Origin: Bathymodiolus brooksi
Lineage: Eukaryota; Mollusca; Bivalvia; Mytilida; Modiolidae
Length of the DNA: 64,000 nt
Reading direction: 5' to 3'
Assembly (NCBI GenBank): GCA_963680875.1
Contig: OY804579.1
Location: forward strand, 31,853,804-31,917,803
Program-made: the position numbers and the translations under genes
The notes under the pieces: model-generated
What the model was told of the DNA's origin: nothing
Database searches by the model: none
What the model saw: only the letters and a program-made list of their open reading frames with translations
Part shown: in pieces, positions 49,795 to 62,500 of the stretch
Layout: each line of letters opens with the position of its first letter
Position numbering within the stretch: position 1 is the first letter of the stretch

Positions 49795-52700
49795 AGTCAA
49801 ATGATTGGAATAACCTTCATCGGATTCGCTCAGTCAAAAGATTGGAATAACCTTCATCGGATACGCTCATAGTCAAAAGATTGGAATAAGCTTCATCGGT
49901 TATGCTCACAATCAAAAGATTGGGAAAACCTTCATCAGATACGTTCACAGTTAAAATATTGTAATAACCTTCATCGGATACGCTCACAGTCAAAAGATTG
50001 GAATAACCTTCATCGGATACGCTCACAGTCAAATGATTGGAATAACCTTCATCGGATTCGCTCAGTCAAAAGATTGGAATAACCTTCATCGGATATGCTC
50101 ATTCAAAAGATTGGAATAATCTTCATCGGATACCCTCACAGTCAAAAGATTGGAATAACCTTCATCGGATACGCTCAGTCAAAAGATTGGAATAACCTTC
50201 ATCGGATATGCTCATTCAAAAGATTGGAATAACCTTCATCGGATACGTTCCCAGTCAAAAGATTGGAATAACCTTCATCGGATACGCTCACAGTCAAACG
50301 ATTGGAATAACCTTCATCGGATACGCTCACAGCCAAAAGATTGGAATAAGCTTCATCGGATACGCTCACAGTCAAAAGATTGGAATAAGCTTAATCGGAT
50401 ACGCTCACAGTCAAAAGATTGGAATAATCTTCATCGGATACGCTCACAGTCAAAAGATTGGAATAACCTTCATCAGATACGCTTCACAGTCAACAGATCG
50501 GAATAACCTTCATCGGAATCGCTCACAGTCAAAAGATTGGAATAACCTTCATCGGATACGCTCACAGTCAAAAGATTGGAATAACCTTCATCGGATATAC
50601 TCATAGTCAAAAGATTGGAATAACCTTCATCGGATATGCTCAGTCAAAAGATTGGAATAACCTTCATCAGATACGTTCACAGTCCAAAGATTGGAATAAC
50701 CTTCATCGGATACGCTCACAGTCAACAGATTGGGATAACCTTCATCGGATACGCTCACAGTCAAACGATTGGAATAACCTTCATCGGATACGCTCACAGT
50801 CAAAAGATTGGAATAACCTTCATCGGATACGCCCACATTCAAAAGATTGGAATAACTTTCATCTGATACGCTCACAGTCAAAAGATTGGAATAACCTTCA
50901 TCGGATACGCTCACAGTCAAAAGATTGGAATAACCTTCATCGGATACGCTCACAGTCAAACGATTGGAATAACCTTCATCGGATACGCTCACATTCAAAC
51001 GATTGGAATAACCTTCATCGGATACGCTCACAGTCAAAAGATTTGAATAACCTTCATCGGATACGCTCACAATCAAAAGATTAGAATAACATTCATCAGA
51101 TACGCTCACAGTCAAAAGATTGGAATAACCTTCGTCGGATACGCTCATAGTCAAAAGATTGGAATAAGCTTCATCGGTTATGCTCACAATCAAAAGATTG
51201 GAAAAACCTTCATCAGATACGTTCACAGTCAAAATACTGGAATAACCTTCTTCGGATACGCTCACAGTCAAAAGATTGGAATAACCTTCATCGGACACGC
51301 TCACGGTCAAATGATTGGAATAACCTTCATCGGATTCGCTCAGTCAAAAGATTGGAATAACCTTCATCGGATACGCTCACAGTCAAAAGATTGGAATAAC
51401 CTTCATCGGATATGCTCATTCAAAAGATTGGAATAACCTTCATCGGATACGCTCACAGTCAAAAGATTGGAATAACCTTCATCGGATACGCTCACAGTCA
51501 AACGATTGGAATAACCTTCATCGGATACGCTCACAGTCAAAAGATTGGAATAAGATTCATCGGATACGCTCACAGTCAAAAGATTGGAATAAACTTAATC
51601 GGATACGCTCACAGTCAAAAGATTGGAATAACCTTCATCAGATACGCTTCAGTCAAAAGATCGGAATAACCTTCATCGGATACGCTCACAGTCAAAAGAT
51701 TGGAATAACCTTCATCGGATACGCTCACAGTCAAAAGATTGGAAAAACCTTCATCGGATATTCTCATAGTCAAAAGATTGGAATAACTTCATCGGATACG
51801 CTCATAGTCAAACGATAGGAATATCCTTCATCGGATACGCTCACAGTCAAAAGATTGGAATAACCTTCATTGGATACGCTCACAGTCAAACGATTGGAAT
51901 AACCTTCATCGGATACGCTCACAGTCAAAAGATTGGAATAACCTTCATCGGATACGCTCACAGTCAAAAGATTGGAATAACCTTCATCTGATACGCTCAC
52001 AGTAAAGAGATTGGAATAACCTTCATCGGATACGCTCACAGTCAAAAGATTGGAATAACCTTCATCGGATACCCTCACAGTCAATGATTGGAATAACCTT
52101 CATCGGATACGCTTACAGTCAAACGATTGGAATAACATTCATCGAATACGCTCACAGTCAAAAGATTGGAATAACCTTCATCGGATACGCTCACAGTCAA
52201 ACGATTGGAATAACCTTCATCGGATACGCTCACAATCAAAAGATTGGAATAACATTCATCGGATTCGCTCATAGTCAAAAGATTGGTATAACCTTCATCA
52301 GATACGTTCAGATTTAAAATATTGGAATAACCTTCATCGGATACGCTCACCGTCAAAAGATTGGAATAACCTTCATCGGATTCGCTCAGTCAAAAGATTG
52401 GAATAACCTTCATCGGATATGCTCATTCAAAAGATTGGAATAACCTTCATCGGATATGCTCATTCAAAAGATTGGAATAACCTTCATCGGATACGTTCCC
52501 AGTCAAAAGATTGGAATACCCTTCATCGGATACGCTCACAGTCAAACGATTGGAATAACCTTCATCGGATACGCTCACAGCCAAAAGATTGGAATAAGCT
52601 TCATCGGATACGCTCACAGTCAAAAGATTGGAATAACCTTCATCGGATACGCTCACAGTCAAAAGATTGGAATAACCTTCATCGGATACGCTCACAGTCT

Positions 52701-53408
52701 AACGATTGGAATAACCTTCATCGGATACGCTCACAGTCAAAAGATTGGAATAACCTTCATCGGATACGCCCACAGTCAAAAGATTGGAATAAGCTTAATC
52801 GGATACGCTCACAGTCAAAAGATTGGAATAACCTTCATCGGATACGCTCACAGTCAAACGATTGGAATAACCTTCATCGGATACGCTCACAGTCAAACGA
52901 TTGGAATAAACTTCATCGGATATGCTCACAGTCAAAAATTGGAATAACCTTCATCTGATACGCTCACAGTCAAACGATTGGAATAACCTTCATCGGATAC
53001 GTTCACAGTCAAAAGATTGGAATAACCTTCATCGGATACGCTCAGTCAAAAGATTGGAATAACCTTCATCTGATACGCTCACAGTCAAAAGATTGGAATA
53101 ACCTTCATCGGATACGCTCACAGTCAAAAGATTGGAATAACCTTCATCGGATACCCTCACAGTCAAACGATTGGAATAACCTTCATCGGATACGCTCACA
53201 GTAAAACGATTGGAATAACATTCATCGAATACGCTCACAGTCAAAAGATTGGAATAAGCTTAATCGGAAACGCCCACAATCAAAAGATTGGAATAACATT
53301 CATCGGATACGCTCACAGTCAAAAGGTTGGGATAACCTTCGTCGGATATGCTCATAGTCAAAAGATTGGAATAAGCTTCATCGGTTATGCTCACAATCAA
53401 AAGATTGG
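49795..53408 (+). repeat. Higher-order repeat C, copy 3
   Basis: This is the third copy of C. It contains the 40-bp GCTTCACAG monomer with AACAGATCGG, CGGAATCGC, the ATATACTCATAG monomer (about 50597), CACATTC variants, the TACTGG/TTCTTCGG/CACGGTC trio, GGAATAAGATTC, AGTAAAGAGATTGG and the 38-bp GTCAATGATTGG. The part about 50384-52824 is repeated again at 57120-59566 and the part from 51149 at 59549. Confidence 0.85.
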
Positions 53409-55598
53409 AATAACATTCATCGGATACGCTCACAGTCAAAAGATTGGAATAACCTTCGTCGGATATGCTCATAGTCAAAAGATTGGAATAAGCTTCATCG
53501 GTTATGCTCACAATCAAAAGATTGGAAAAACCTTCATCAGATACGTTCACAGTTAAAATATTGGAATAACCTTCATCGGATACGCTCACAGTCAAAAGAT
53601 TGGAATAACCTTCATCGGATACGCTCAGTCAAATGATTGGAATAACCTTCATCGGATTCGCTCAGTCAAAAGATTGGAATAACCTTCATCGGATACGCTC
53701 ATAGTCAAAAGATTGGAATAAGCTTCATCGGTTATGCTCACAATCAAAAGATTGGAAAAACCTTCATCAGATACGTTCACAGTTAAAATATTGGAATAAC
53801 CTTCATCGGATACGCTCACAGTCAAAAGATTGGAATAACCTTCATCGGATACGCTCACAGTCAAATGATTGGAACAACCTTCATCGGATTCGCTCAGTCA
53901 AAAGATTGGAATAACCTTCATCGGATATGCTCATTCAAAAGATTGGAATAACCTTCATCGGATACCCTCACAGTCAAAAGATTGGAATAACCTTCATCGG
54001 ATACGCTCAGTCAAAAGATTGGAATAACCTTCATCGGATATGCTCATTCAAAAGATTGGAATAACCTTCATCGGATACGTTCCCAGTCAAAAGATTGGAA
54101 TAACCTTCATCAGATACGTTCACAGTTAAAATATTGGAATAACCTTCATCGGATACGCTCACAGTCAAAAGATTGGAATAACCTTCATCGGATACGCTCA
54201 CAGTCAAATGATTGGAATAACCTTCATCGGATTCGCTCAGTCAAAAGATTGGAATAACCTTCATCGGATATGCTCATTCAAAAGATTGGAATAACCTTCA
54301 TCGGATTCCCTCAGTCAAAAGATTGGAATAACCTTCATCGGATACGCTCAGTCAAAAGATTGGAATAACCTTCATCGGATATGCTCATTCAAAAGATTGG
54401 AATAACCTTCATCGGATACGTTTCCAGTCAAAAGATTGGAATAACCTTCATCGGATACGCTCAGTCAAACGATTGGAATAACCTTCATCGGATACGCTCA
54501 CAGCCAAAAGATTGGAATAAGCTTAATCGGATACGCTCACAGTCAAAAGATTGGAATAATCTTCATCGGATACGCTCACAGTCAAAAGATTGGAATAACC
54601 TTCATCGGATACGCTCACAGTCAAAAGATTGGAATAACCTTCATCGGATACGGTCACAGTCTAAAGATTGGAATAACATTCATCGGATACGCTCACAGTC
54701 AAACGATTGGAATAACCTTCATCGGATACGCTCACAGTCAAACGATTGGAATAACCTTCATCGGATACGCTCACAGTCAAAAGATTGGAATAACCTTCAT
54801 CGGATACGCCCACAGTCAAAAGATTGGAATAACCTTCATCTGATACGCTCACAGTCAAAAGATTGGAATAACCTTCATCGGATACGCTCACAGTCAAAAG
54901 ATTGGAATAACCTTCATCGGATACGCTCACAGACAAACGATTGGAATAACCTTCATCGGATACGCTCACAGTCAAACGGTTGGAATAACCTTCATCGGAT
55001 ACGCTCACAGTCAAAAGATTTGAATAACCTTCATCGGATACGCTCACAATCAAAAGATTGGAATATCATTCATCAGATACGCTCACAGTCAAATGATTGG
55101 AATAACCTTCGTCGGATACGCTCATAGTCAAAAGATTGGAATAAGCTTCATCGGTTATGCTCACAATCAAAAGATTGGAAAAACCTTCATCAGATACGTT
55201 CACAGTCAAAATACTGGAATAACCTTCTTCGGATACGCTCACAGTCAAAAGATTGGAATAACCTTCATCGGACACGCTCACGGTCAAATCATTGGAATAA
55301 CCTTCATCGGATTCGCTCAGTCAAAAGATTGGAATAACCTTCATCGGATACGCTCACAGTCAAAAGATTGGAATAACCTTCATCGGATACGCTCACAGTC
55401 AAACGATTGGAATAACCTTCATCGGATACGCTCACAGACAAAAGATTGGAATAAGTTTCATCGGATACGCTCACAGTCAAAAGATTGGAATAAACTTAAT
55501 CGGATACGCTCACAGTCAAAAGATTGGAATAATCTTCTCGGATACGCTCACAGTCAAAAGATTGGAATAACCTTCATCAGATACGCTTCAGTCAAAAG
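51149..55598 (+). repeat. 8.4-kb-spaced repeat X, copy 1
   Basis: About 4.45 kb recurs at 59549-64000 with an offset of 8,400 bp, becoming 8,402 after one 2-bp indel (CCCTCAGTC at 54308 against CCCTCACAGTC at 62708). Apart from that indel I saw no difference in the lines compared, including private changes such as GGAATACCC (about 52513 and 60913), GCTTACAG (52111 and 60511), GGAACAACC (about 53871 and 62271) and TTTCCAG (about 54420 and 62822). Confidence 0.92.
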
Positions 55599-57119
55599 AT
55601 TGGAATAACCTTCATCGGATACGCTCACAGTCAAAAGATTGGAATAACCTTCATCGGATACGCTCACAGTCAAACGATTGGAATAACCTTCATCGGATAC
55701 GCTCATAGTCAAAAGATTGGAATAACCTTCATCGGATACGCTCACAGTCAAAAGATTGGAATAACCTTCATCTGATACGCTCACAGTAAAAAGATTGGAA
55801 TAACCTTCATCGGATACGCTCACAGTCAAAAGATTGGAATAACCTTCATCGGATACCCTCACAGTCAAACGATTGGAATAACCTCCATCGGATACGCTCA
55901 CAGTCAAACGATTGGAATAACATTCATCGAATACGCTCACAGTTAAAAGATTGGAATAACCTTCATCGGATACGCTCACAGTCAAAAGATTGGAATAACC
56001 TTCATCGGATACGCTCACAATCAAAAGATTGGAATAACCTTCATCGGATTCGCTCATAGTCAAAAGATTGGTATAACCTTCATCAGATACGTTCAGAGTT
56101 AAAATATTGGAATAACCTTCATCGGATACGCTCACCGTCAAAAGATTGGAATAACCTTCATCGGATTCGCTCAGTCAAAAGATTGGAATAACCTTCATCG
56201 GATATGCTCATTCAAAAGATTGGAATAACCTTCATCGGATATGCTCATTCAAAAGATTGGAATAACCTTCATCGGATACATTCCCAGTCAAAAGATTGGA
56301 ATAACCTTCATCGGATACGCTCACAGTCAAACGATTGGAATAACCTTCATCTGATACGCTCACAGCCAAAAGATTGGAATAAGCTTCATCGGATACGCTC
56401 ATAGTCAAAAGATTGGAATAATCTTCATCGGATACGCTCACAGTCAAAAGATTGGAATAATCTTCATCGGATACGCTCACAGTCAAAAGATTGGAATAAC
56501 CTTCATCAGATACGCTTCACAGTCAACAGATCGGAATAACCTTCATCGGATACGCTCACAGTCAAAAGATTGGAATAACCTTCATCGGATACGCTCACAG
56601 TCAAAAGATTGGAATAACCTTCATCGGATATGCTCATAGTCAAAAGATTGGAATAACCTTCATCGGATATGCTCACAGTCAAAAGATTGGAATAACCTTC
56701 ATCGGATATGCTCACAGTCAAAAGATTGGAATAACCTTCATCAGATACGTTCACAGTCCAAAGATTGGAATAACCTGCATCGGATACGCTGACAGTCAAA
56801 AGATTGGGATAACCTTCATCAGATACGCTCACAGTCAAACGATTGGAATAACCTTCATCGGATACGCTCACAGTCAAAAGATTGGAATAACCTTCATTGG
56901 ATACGCTCACAGTCAAAAAATTGGAATAACCTTCATCGGATACGCTCACAGTCAAAAGATTGGAATAACCTTCATCGGATACGCTCACAGTCAAAAGATT
57001 GGAATAACCTTCATCTGATACGCTCACAGTCAAAAGATTGGAATAACCTTCATCGGATACGCCCACAGTCAAAAGATTGGAATAACCTTCATCTGATACG
57101 CTCACAGTCAAAAGATTGG
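55599..57119 (+). repeat. Array segment between X1 and the third C-like copy
   Basis: No gene is present. About 55600-56390 is a diverged relative of about 51680-52610, with shared AGTAAAAAGATTGG/AGTAAAGAGATTGG, GGTATAACC, GATACGTTCAGAG and the ATATGCTCATTC pair. About 56500-57110 resembles the B/D order with the 40-bp GCTTCACAG monomer, AACAGATCGG and CCAAAGATTGG. Private changes include ACCTCCATCGG (about 55882), GGATACATTCCCAG (about 56275), ACCTGCATCGG (about 56773) and CTGACAGTC (about 56789). Confidence 0.72.
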
Positions 57120-59566
57120 AATAAGCTTAATCGGATACGCTCACAGTCAAAAGATTGGAATAATCTTCATCGGATACGCTCACAGTCAAAAGATTGGAAT
57201 AACCTTCATCAGATACGCTTCACAGTCAACAGATCGGAATAACCTTCATCGGAATCGCTCACAGTCAAAAGATTGGAATAACCTTCATCGGATACGCTCA
57301 CAGTCAAAAGATTGGAATAACCTTCATCGGATATACTCATAGTCAAAAGATTGGAATAACCTTCATCGGATATGCTCAGTCAAAAGATTGGAATAACCTT
57401 CATCAGATACGTTCACAGTCCAAAGATTGGAATAACCTTCATCGGATACGCTCACAGTCAACAGATTGGGATAACCTTCATCGGATACGCTCACAGTCAA
57501 ACGATTGGAATAACCTTCATCGGATACGCTCACAGTCAAAAGATTGGAATAACCTTCATCGGATACGCCCACATTCAAAAGATTGGAATAACTTTCATCT
57601 GATACGCTCACAGTCAAAAGATTGGAATAACCTTCATCGGATACGCTCACAGTCAAAAGATTGGAATAACCTTCATCGGATACGCTCACAGTCAAACGAT
57701 TGGAATAACCTTCATCGGATACGCTCACATTCAAACGATTGGAATAACCTTCATCGGATACGCTCACAGTCAAAAGATTTGAATAACCTTCATCGGATAC
57801 GCTCACAATCAAAAGATTAGAATAACATTCATCAGATACGCTCACAGTCAAAAGATTGGAATAACCTTCGTCGGATACGCTCATAGTCAAAAGATTGGAA
57901 TAAGCTTCATCGGTTATGCTCACAATCAAAAGATTGGAAAAACCTTCATCAGATACGTTCACAGTCAAAATACTGGAATAACCTTCTTCGGATACGCTCA
58001 CAGTCAAAAGATTGGAATAACCTTCATCGGACACGCTCACGGTCAAATGATTGGAATAACCTTCATCGGATTCGCTCAGTCAAAAGATTGGAATAACCTT
58101 CATCGGATACGCTCACAGTCAAAAGATTGGAATAACCTTCATCGGATATGCTCATTCAAAAGATTGGAATAACCTTCATCGGATACGCTCACAGTCAAAA
58201 GATTGGAATAACCTTCATCGGATACGCTCACAGTCAAACGATTGGAATAACCTTCATCGGATACGCTCACAGTCAAAAGATTGGAATAAGATTCATCGGA
58301 TACGCTCACAGTCAAAAGATTGGAATAAACTTAATCGGATACGCTCACAGTCAAAAGATTGGAATAACCTTCATCAGATACGCTTCAGTCAAAAGATCGG
58401 AATAACCTTCATCGGATACGCTCACAGTCAAAAGATTGGAATAACCTTCATCGGATACGCTCACAGTCAAAAGATTGGAAAAACCTTCATCGGATATTCT
58501 CATAGTCAAAAGATTGGAATAACTTCATCGGATACGCTCATAGTCAAACGATAGGAATATCCTTCATCGGATACGCTCACAGTCAAAAGATTGGAATAAC
58601 CTTCATTGGATACGCTCACAGTCAAACGATTGGAATAACCTTCATCGGATACGCTCACAGTCAAAAGATTGGAATAACCTTCATCGGATACGCTCACAGT
58701 CAAAAGATTGGAATAACCTTCATCTGATACGCTCACAGTAAAGAGATTGGAATAACCTTCATCGGATACGCTCACAGTCAAAAGATTGGAATAACCTTCA
58801 TCGGATACCCTCACAGTCAATGATTGGAATAACCTTCATCGGATACGCTCACAGTCAAACGATTGGAATAACATTCATCGAATACGCTCACAGTCAAAAG
58901 ATTGGAATAACCTTCATCGGATACGCTCACAGTCAAACGATTGGAATAACCTTCATCGGATACGCTCACAATCAAAAGATTGGAATAACATTCATCGGAT
59001 TCGCTCATAGTCAAAAGATTGGTATAACCTTCATCAGATACGTTCAGATTTAAAATATTGGAATAACCTTCATCGGATACGCTCACCGTCAAAAGATTGG
59101 AATAACCTTCATCGGATTCGCTCAGTCAAAAGATTGGAATAACCTTCATCGGATATGCTCATTCAAAAGATTGGAATAACCTTCATCGGATATGCTCATT
59201 CAAAAGATTGGAATAACCTTCATCGGATACGTTCCCAGTCAAAAGATTGGAATACCCTTCATCGGATACGCTCACAGTCAAACGATTGGAATAACCTTCA
59301 TCGGATACGCTCACAGCCAAAAGATTGGAATAAGCTTCATCGGATACGCTCACAGTCAAAAGATTGGAATAACCTTCATCGGATACGCTCACAGTCAAAA
59401 GATTGGAATAACCTTCATCGGATACGCTCACAGTCTAACGATTGGAATAACCTTCATCGGATACGCTCACAGTCAAAAGATTGGAATAACCTTCATCGGA
59501 TACGCCCACAGTCAAAAGATTGGAATAAGCTTAATCGGATACGCTCACAGTCAAAAGATTGGAATA
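57120..59566 (+). repeat. Third copy of 50384-52830 (offset 6,736)
   Basis: The variant order is that of 50384-52830 with a constant offset of 6,736 bp. Its last 1,664 bp (about 57885-59548) are followed immediately by another copy of the same 1,664 bp (59549-61212), because X copy 2 starts again at the 51149 equivalent. It has GCTCACAG at 58848-58855, where both X copies have GCTTACAG, so it is not the source or direct product of the X pair at that site. Confidence 0.88.
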
Positions 59567-62500
59567 AGCTTCATCGGTTATGCTCACAATCAAAAGATTG
59601 GAAAAACCTTCATCAGATACGTTCACAGTCAAAATACTGGAATAACCTTCTTCGGATACGCTCACAGTCAAAAGATTGGAATAACCTTCATCGGACACGC
59701 TCACGGTCAAATGATTGGAATAACCTTCATCGGATTCGCTCAGTCAAAAGATTGGAATAACCTTCATCGGATACGCTCACAGTCAAAAGATTGGAATAAC
59801 CTTCATCGGATATGCTCATTCAAAAGATTGGAATAACCTTCATCGGATACGCTCACAGTCAAAAGATTGGAATAACCTTCATCGGATACGCTCACAGTCA
59901 AACGATTGGAATAACCTTCATCGGATACGCTCACAGTCAAAAGATTGGAATAAGATTCATCGGATACGCTCACAGTCAAAAGATTGGAATAAACTTAATC
60001 GGATACGCTCACAGTCAAAAGATTGGAATAACCTTCATCAGATACGCTTCAGTCAAAAGATCGGAATAACCTTCATCGGATACGCTCACAGTCAAAAGAT
60101 TGGAATAACCTTCATCGGATACGCTCACAGTCAAAAGATTGGAAAAACCTTCATCGGATATTCTCATAGTCAAAAGATTGGAATAACTTCATCGGATACG
60201 CTCATAGTCAAACGATAGGAATATCCTTCATCGGATACGCTCACAGTCAAAAGATTGGAATAACCTTCATTGGATACGCTCACAGTCAAACGATTGGAAT
60301 AACCTTCATCGGATACGCTCACAGTCAAAAGATTGGAATAACCTTCATCGGATACGCTCACAGTCAAAAGATTGGAATAACCTTCATCTGATACGCTCAC
60401 AGTAAAGAGATTGGAATAACCTTCATCGGATACGCTCACAGTCAAAAGATTGGAATAACCTTCATCGGATACCCTCACAGTCAATGATTGGAATAACCTT
60501 CATCGGATACGCTTACAGTCAAACGATTGGAATAACATTCATCGAATACGCTCACAGTCAAAAGATTGGAATAACCTTCATCGGATACGCTCACAGTCAA
60601 ACGATTGGAATAACCTTCATCGGATACGCTCACAATCAAAAGATTGGAATAACATTCATCGGATTCGCTCATAGTCAAAAGATTGGTATAACCTTCATCA
60701 GATACGTTCAGATTTAAAATATTGGAATAACCTTCATCGGATACGCTCACCGTCAAAAGATTGGAATAACCTTCATCGGATTCGCTCAGTCAAAAGATTG
60801 GAATAACCTTCATCGGATATGCTCATTCAAAAGATTGGAATAACCTTCATCGGATATGCTCATTCAAAAGATTGGAATAACCTTCATCGGATACGTTCCC
60901 AGTCAAAAGATTGGAATACCCTTCATCGGATACGCTCACAGTCAAACGATTGGAATAACCTTCATCGGATACGCTCACAGCCAAAAGATTGGAATAAGCT
61001 TCATCGGATACGCTCACAGTCAAAAGATTGGAATAACCTTCATCGGATACGCTCACAGTCAAAAGATTGGAATAACCTTCATCGGATACGCTCACAGTCT
61101 AACGATTGGAATAACCTTCATCGGATACGCTCACAGTCAAAAGATTGGAATAACCTTCATCGGATACGCCCACAGTCAAAAGATTGGAATAAGCTTAATC
61201 GGATACGCTCACAGTCAAAAGATTGGAATAACCTTCATCGGATACGCTCACAGTCAAACGATTGGAATAACCTTCATCGGATACGCTCACAGTCAAACGA
61301 TTGGAATAAACTTCATCGGATATGCTCACAGTCAAAAATTGGAATAACCTTCATCTGATACGCTCACAGTCAAACGATTGGAATAACCTTCATCGGATAC
61401 GTTCACAGTCAAAAGATTGGAATAACCTTCATCGGATACGCTCAGTCAAAAGATTGGAATAACCTTCATCTGATACGCTCACAGTCAAAAGATTGGAATA
61501 ACCTTCATCGGATACGCTCACAGTCAAAAGATTGGAATAACCTTCATCGGATACCCTCACAGTCAAACGATTGGAATAACCTTCATCGGATACGCTCACA
61601 GTAAAACGATTGGAATAACATTCATCGAATACGCTCACAGTCAAAAGATTGGAATAAGCTTAATCGGAAACGCCCACAATCAAAAGATTGGAATAACATT
61701 CATCGGATACGCTCACAGTCAAAAGGTTGGGATAACCTTCGTCGGATATGCTCATAGTCAAAAGATTGGAATAAGCTTCATCGGTTATGCTCACAATCAA
61801 AAGATTGGAATAACATTCATCGGATACGCTCACAGTCAAAAGATTGGAATAACCTTCGTCGGATATGCTCATAGTCAAAAGATTGGAATAAGCTTCATCG
61901 GTTATGCTCACAATCAAAAGATTGGAAAAACCTTCATCAGATACGTTCACAGTTAAAATATTGGAATAACCTTCATCGGATACGCTCACAGTCAAAAGAT
62001 TGGAATAACCTTCATCGGATACGCTCAGTCAAATGATTGGAATAACCTTCATCGGATTCGCTCAGTCAAAAGATTGGAATAACCTTCATCGGATACGCTC
62101 ATAGTCAAAAGATTGGAATAAGCTTCATCGGTTATGCTCACAATCAAAAGATTGGAAAAACCTTCATCAGATACGTTCACAGTTAAAATATTGGAATAAC
62201 CTTCATCGGATACGCTCACAGTCAAAAGATTGGAATAACCTTCATCGGATACGCTCACAGTCAAATGATTGGAACAACCTTCATCGGATTCGCTCAGTCA
62301 AAAGATTGGAATAACCTTCATCGGATATGCTCATTCAAAAGATTGGAATAACCTTCATCGGATACCCTCACAGTCAAAAGATTGGAATAACCTTCATCGG
62401 ATACGCTCAGTCAAAAGATTGGAATAACCTTCATCGGATATGCTCATTCAAAAGATTGGAATAACCTTCATCGGATACGTTCCCAGTCAAAAGATTGGAA

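Larger units (their letters stand above)
46856..51415 (+). repeat. Higher-order repeat D, copy 3
   Basis: The left end carries GATATGTTCACAG (about 46876), a private form of GATACGTTC. This copy is longer than copy 2 because of the 621-bp and 388/427-bp tandem duplications inside it. After them the offset to copy 2 settles at 4,570 bp (for example AACACTCATCGG at about 49461 and 44891). It then continues as C copy 3. Confidence 0.82.
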
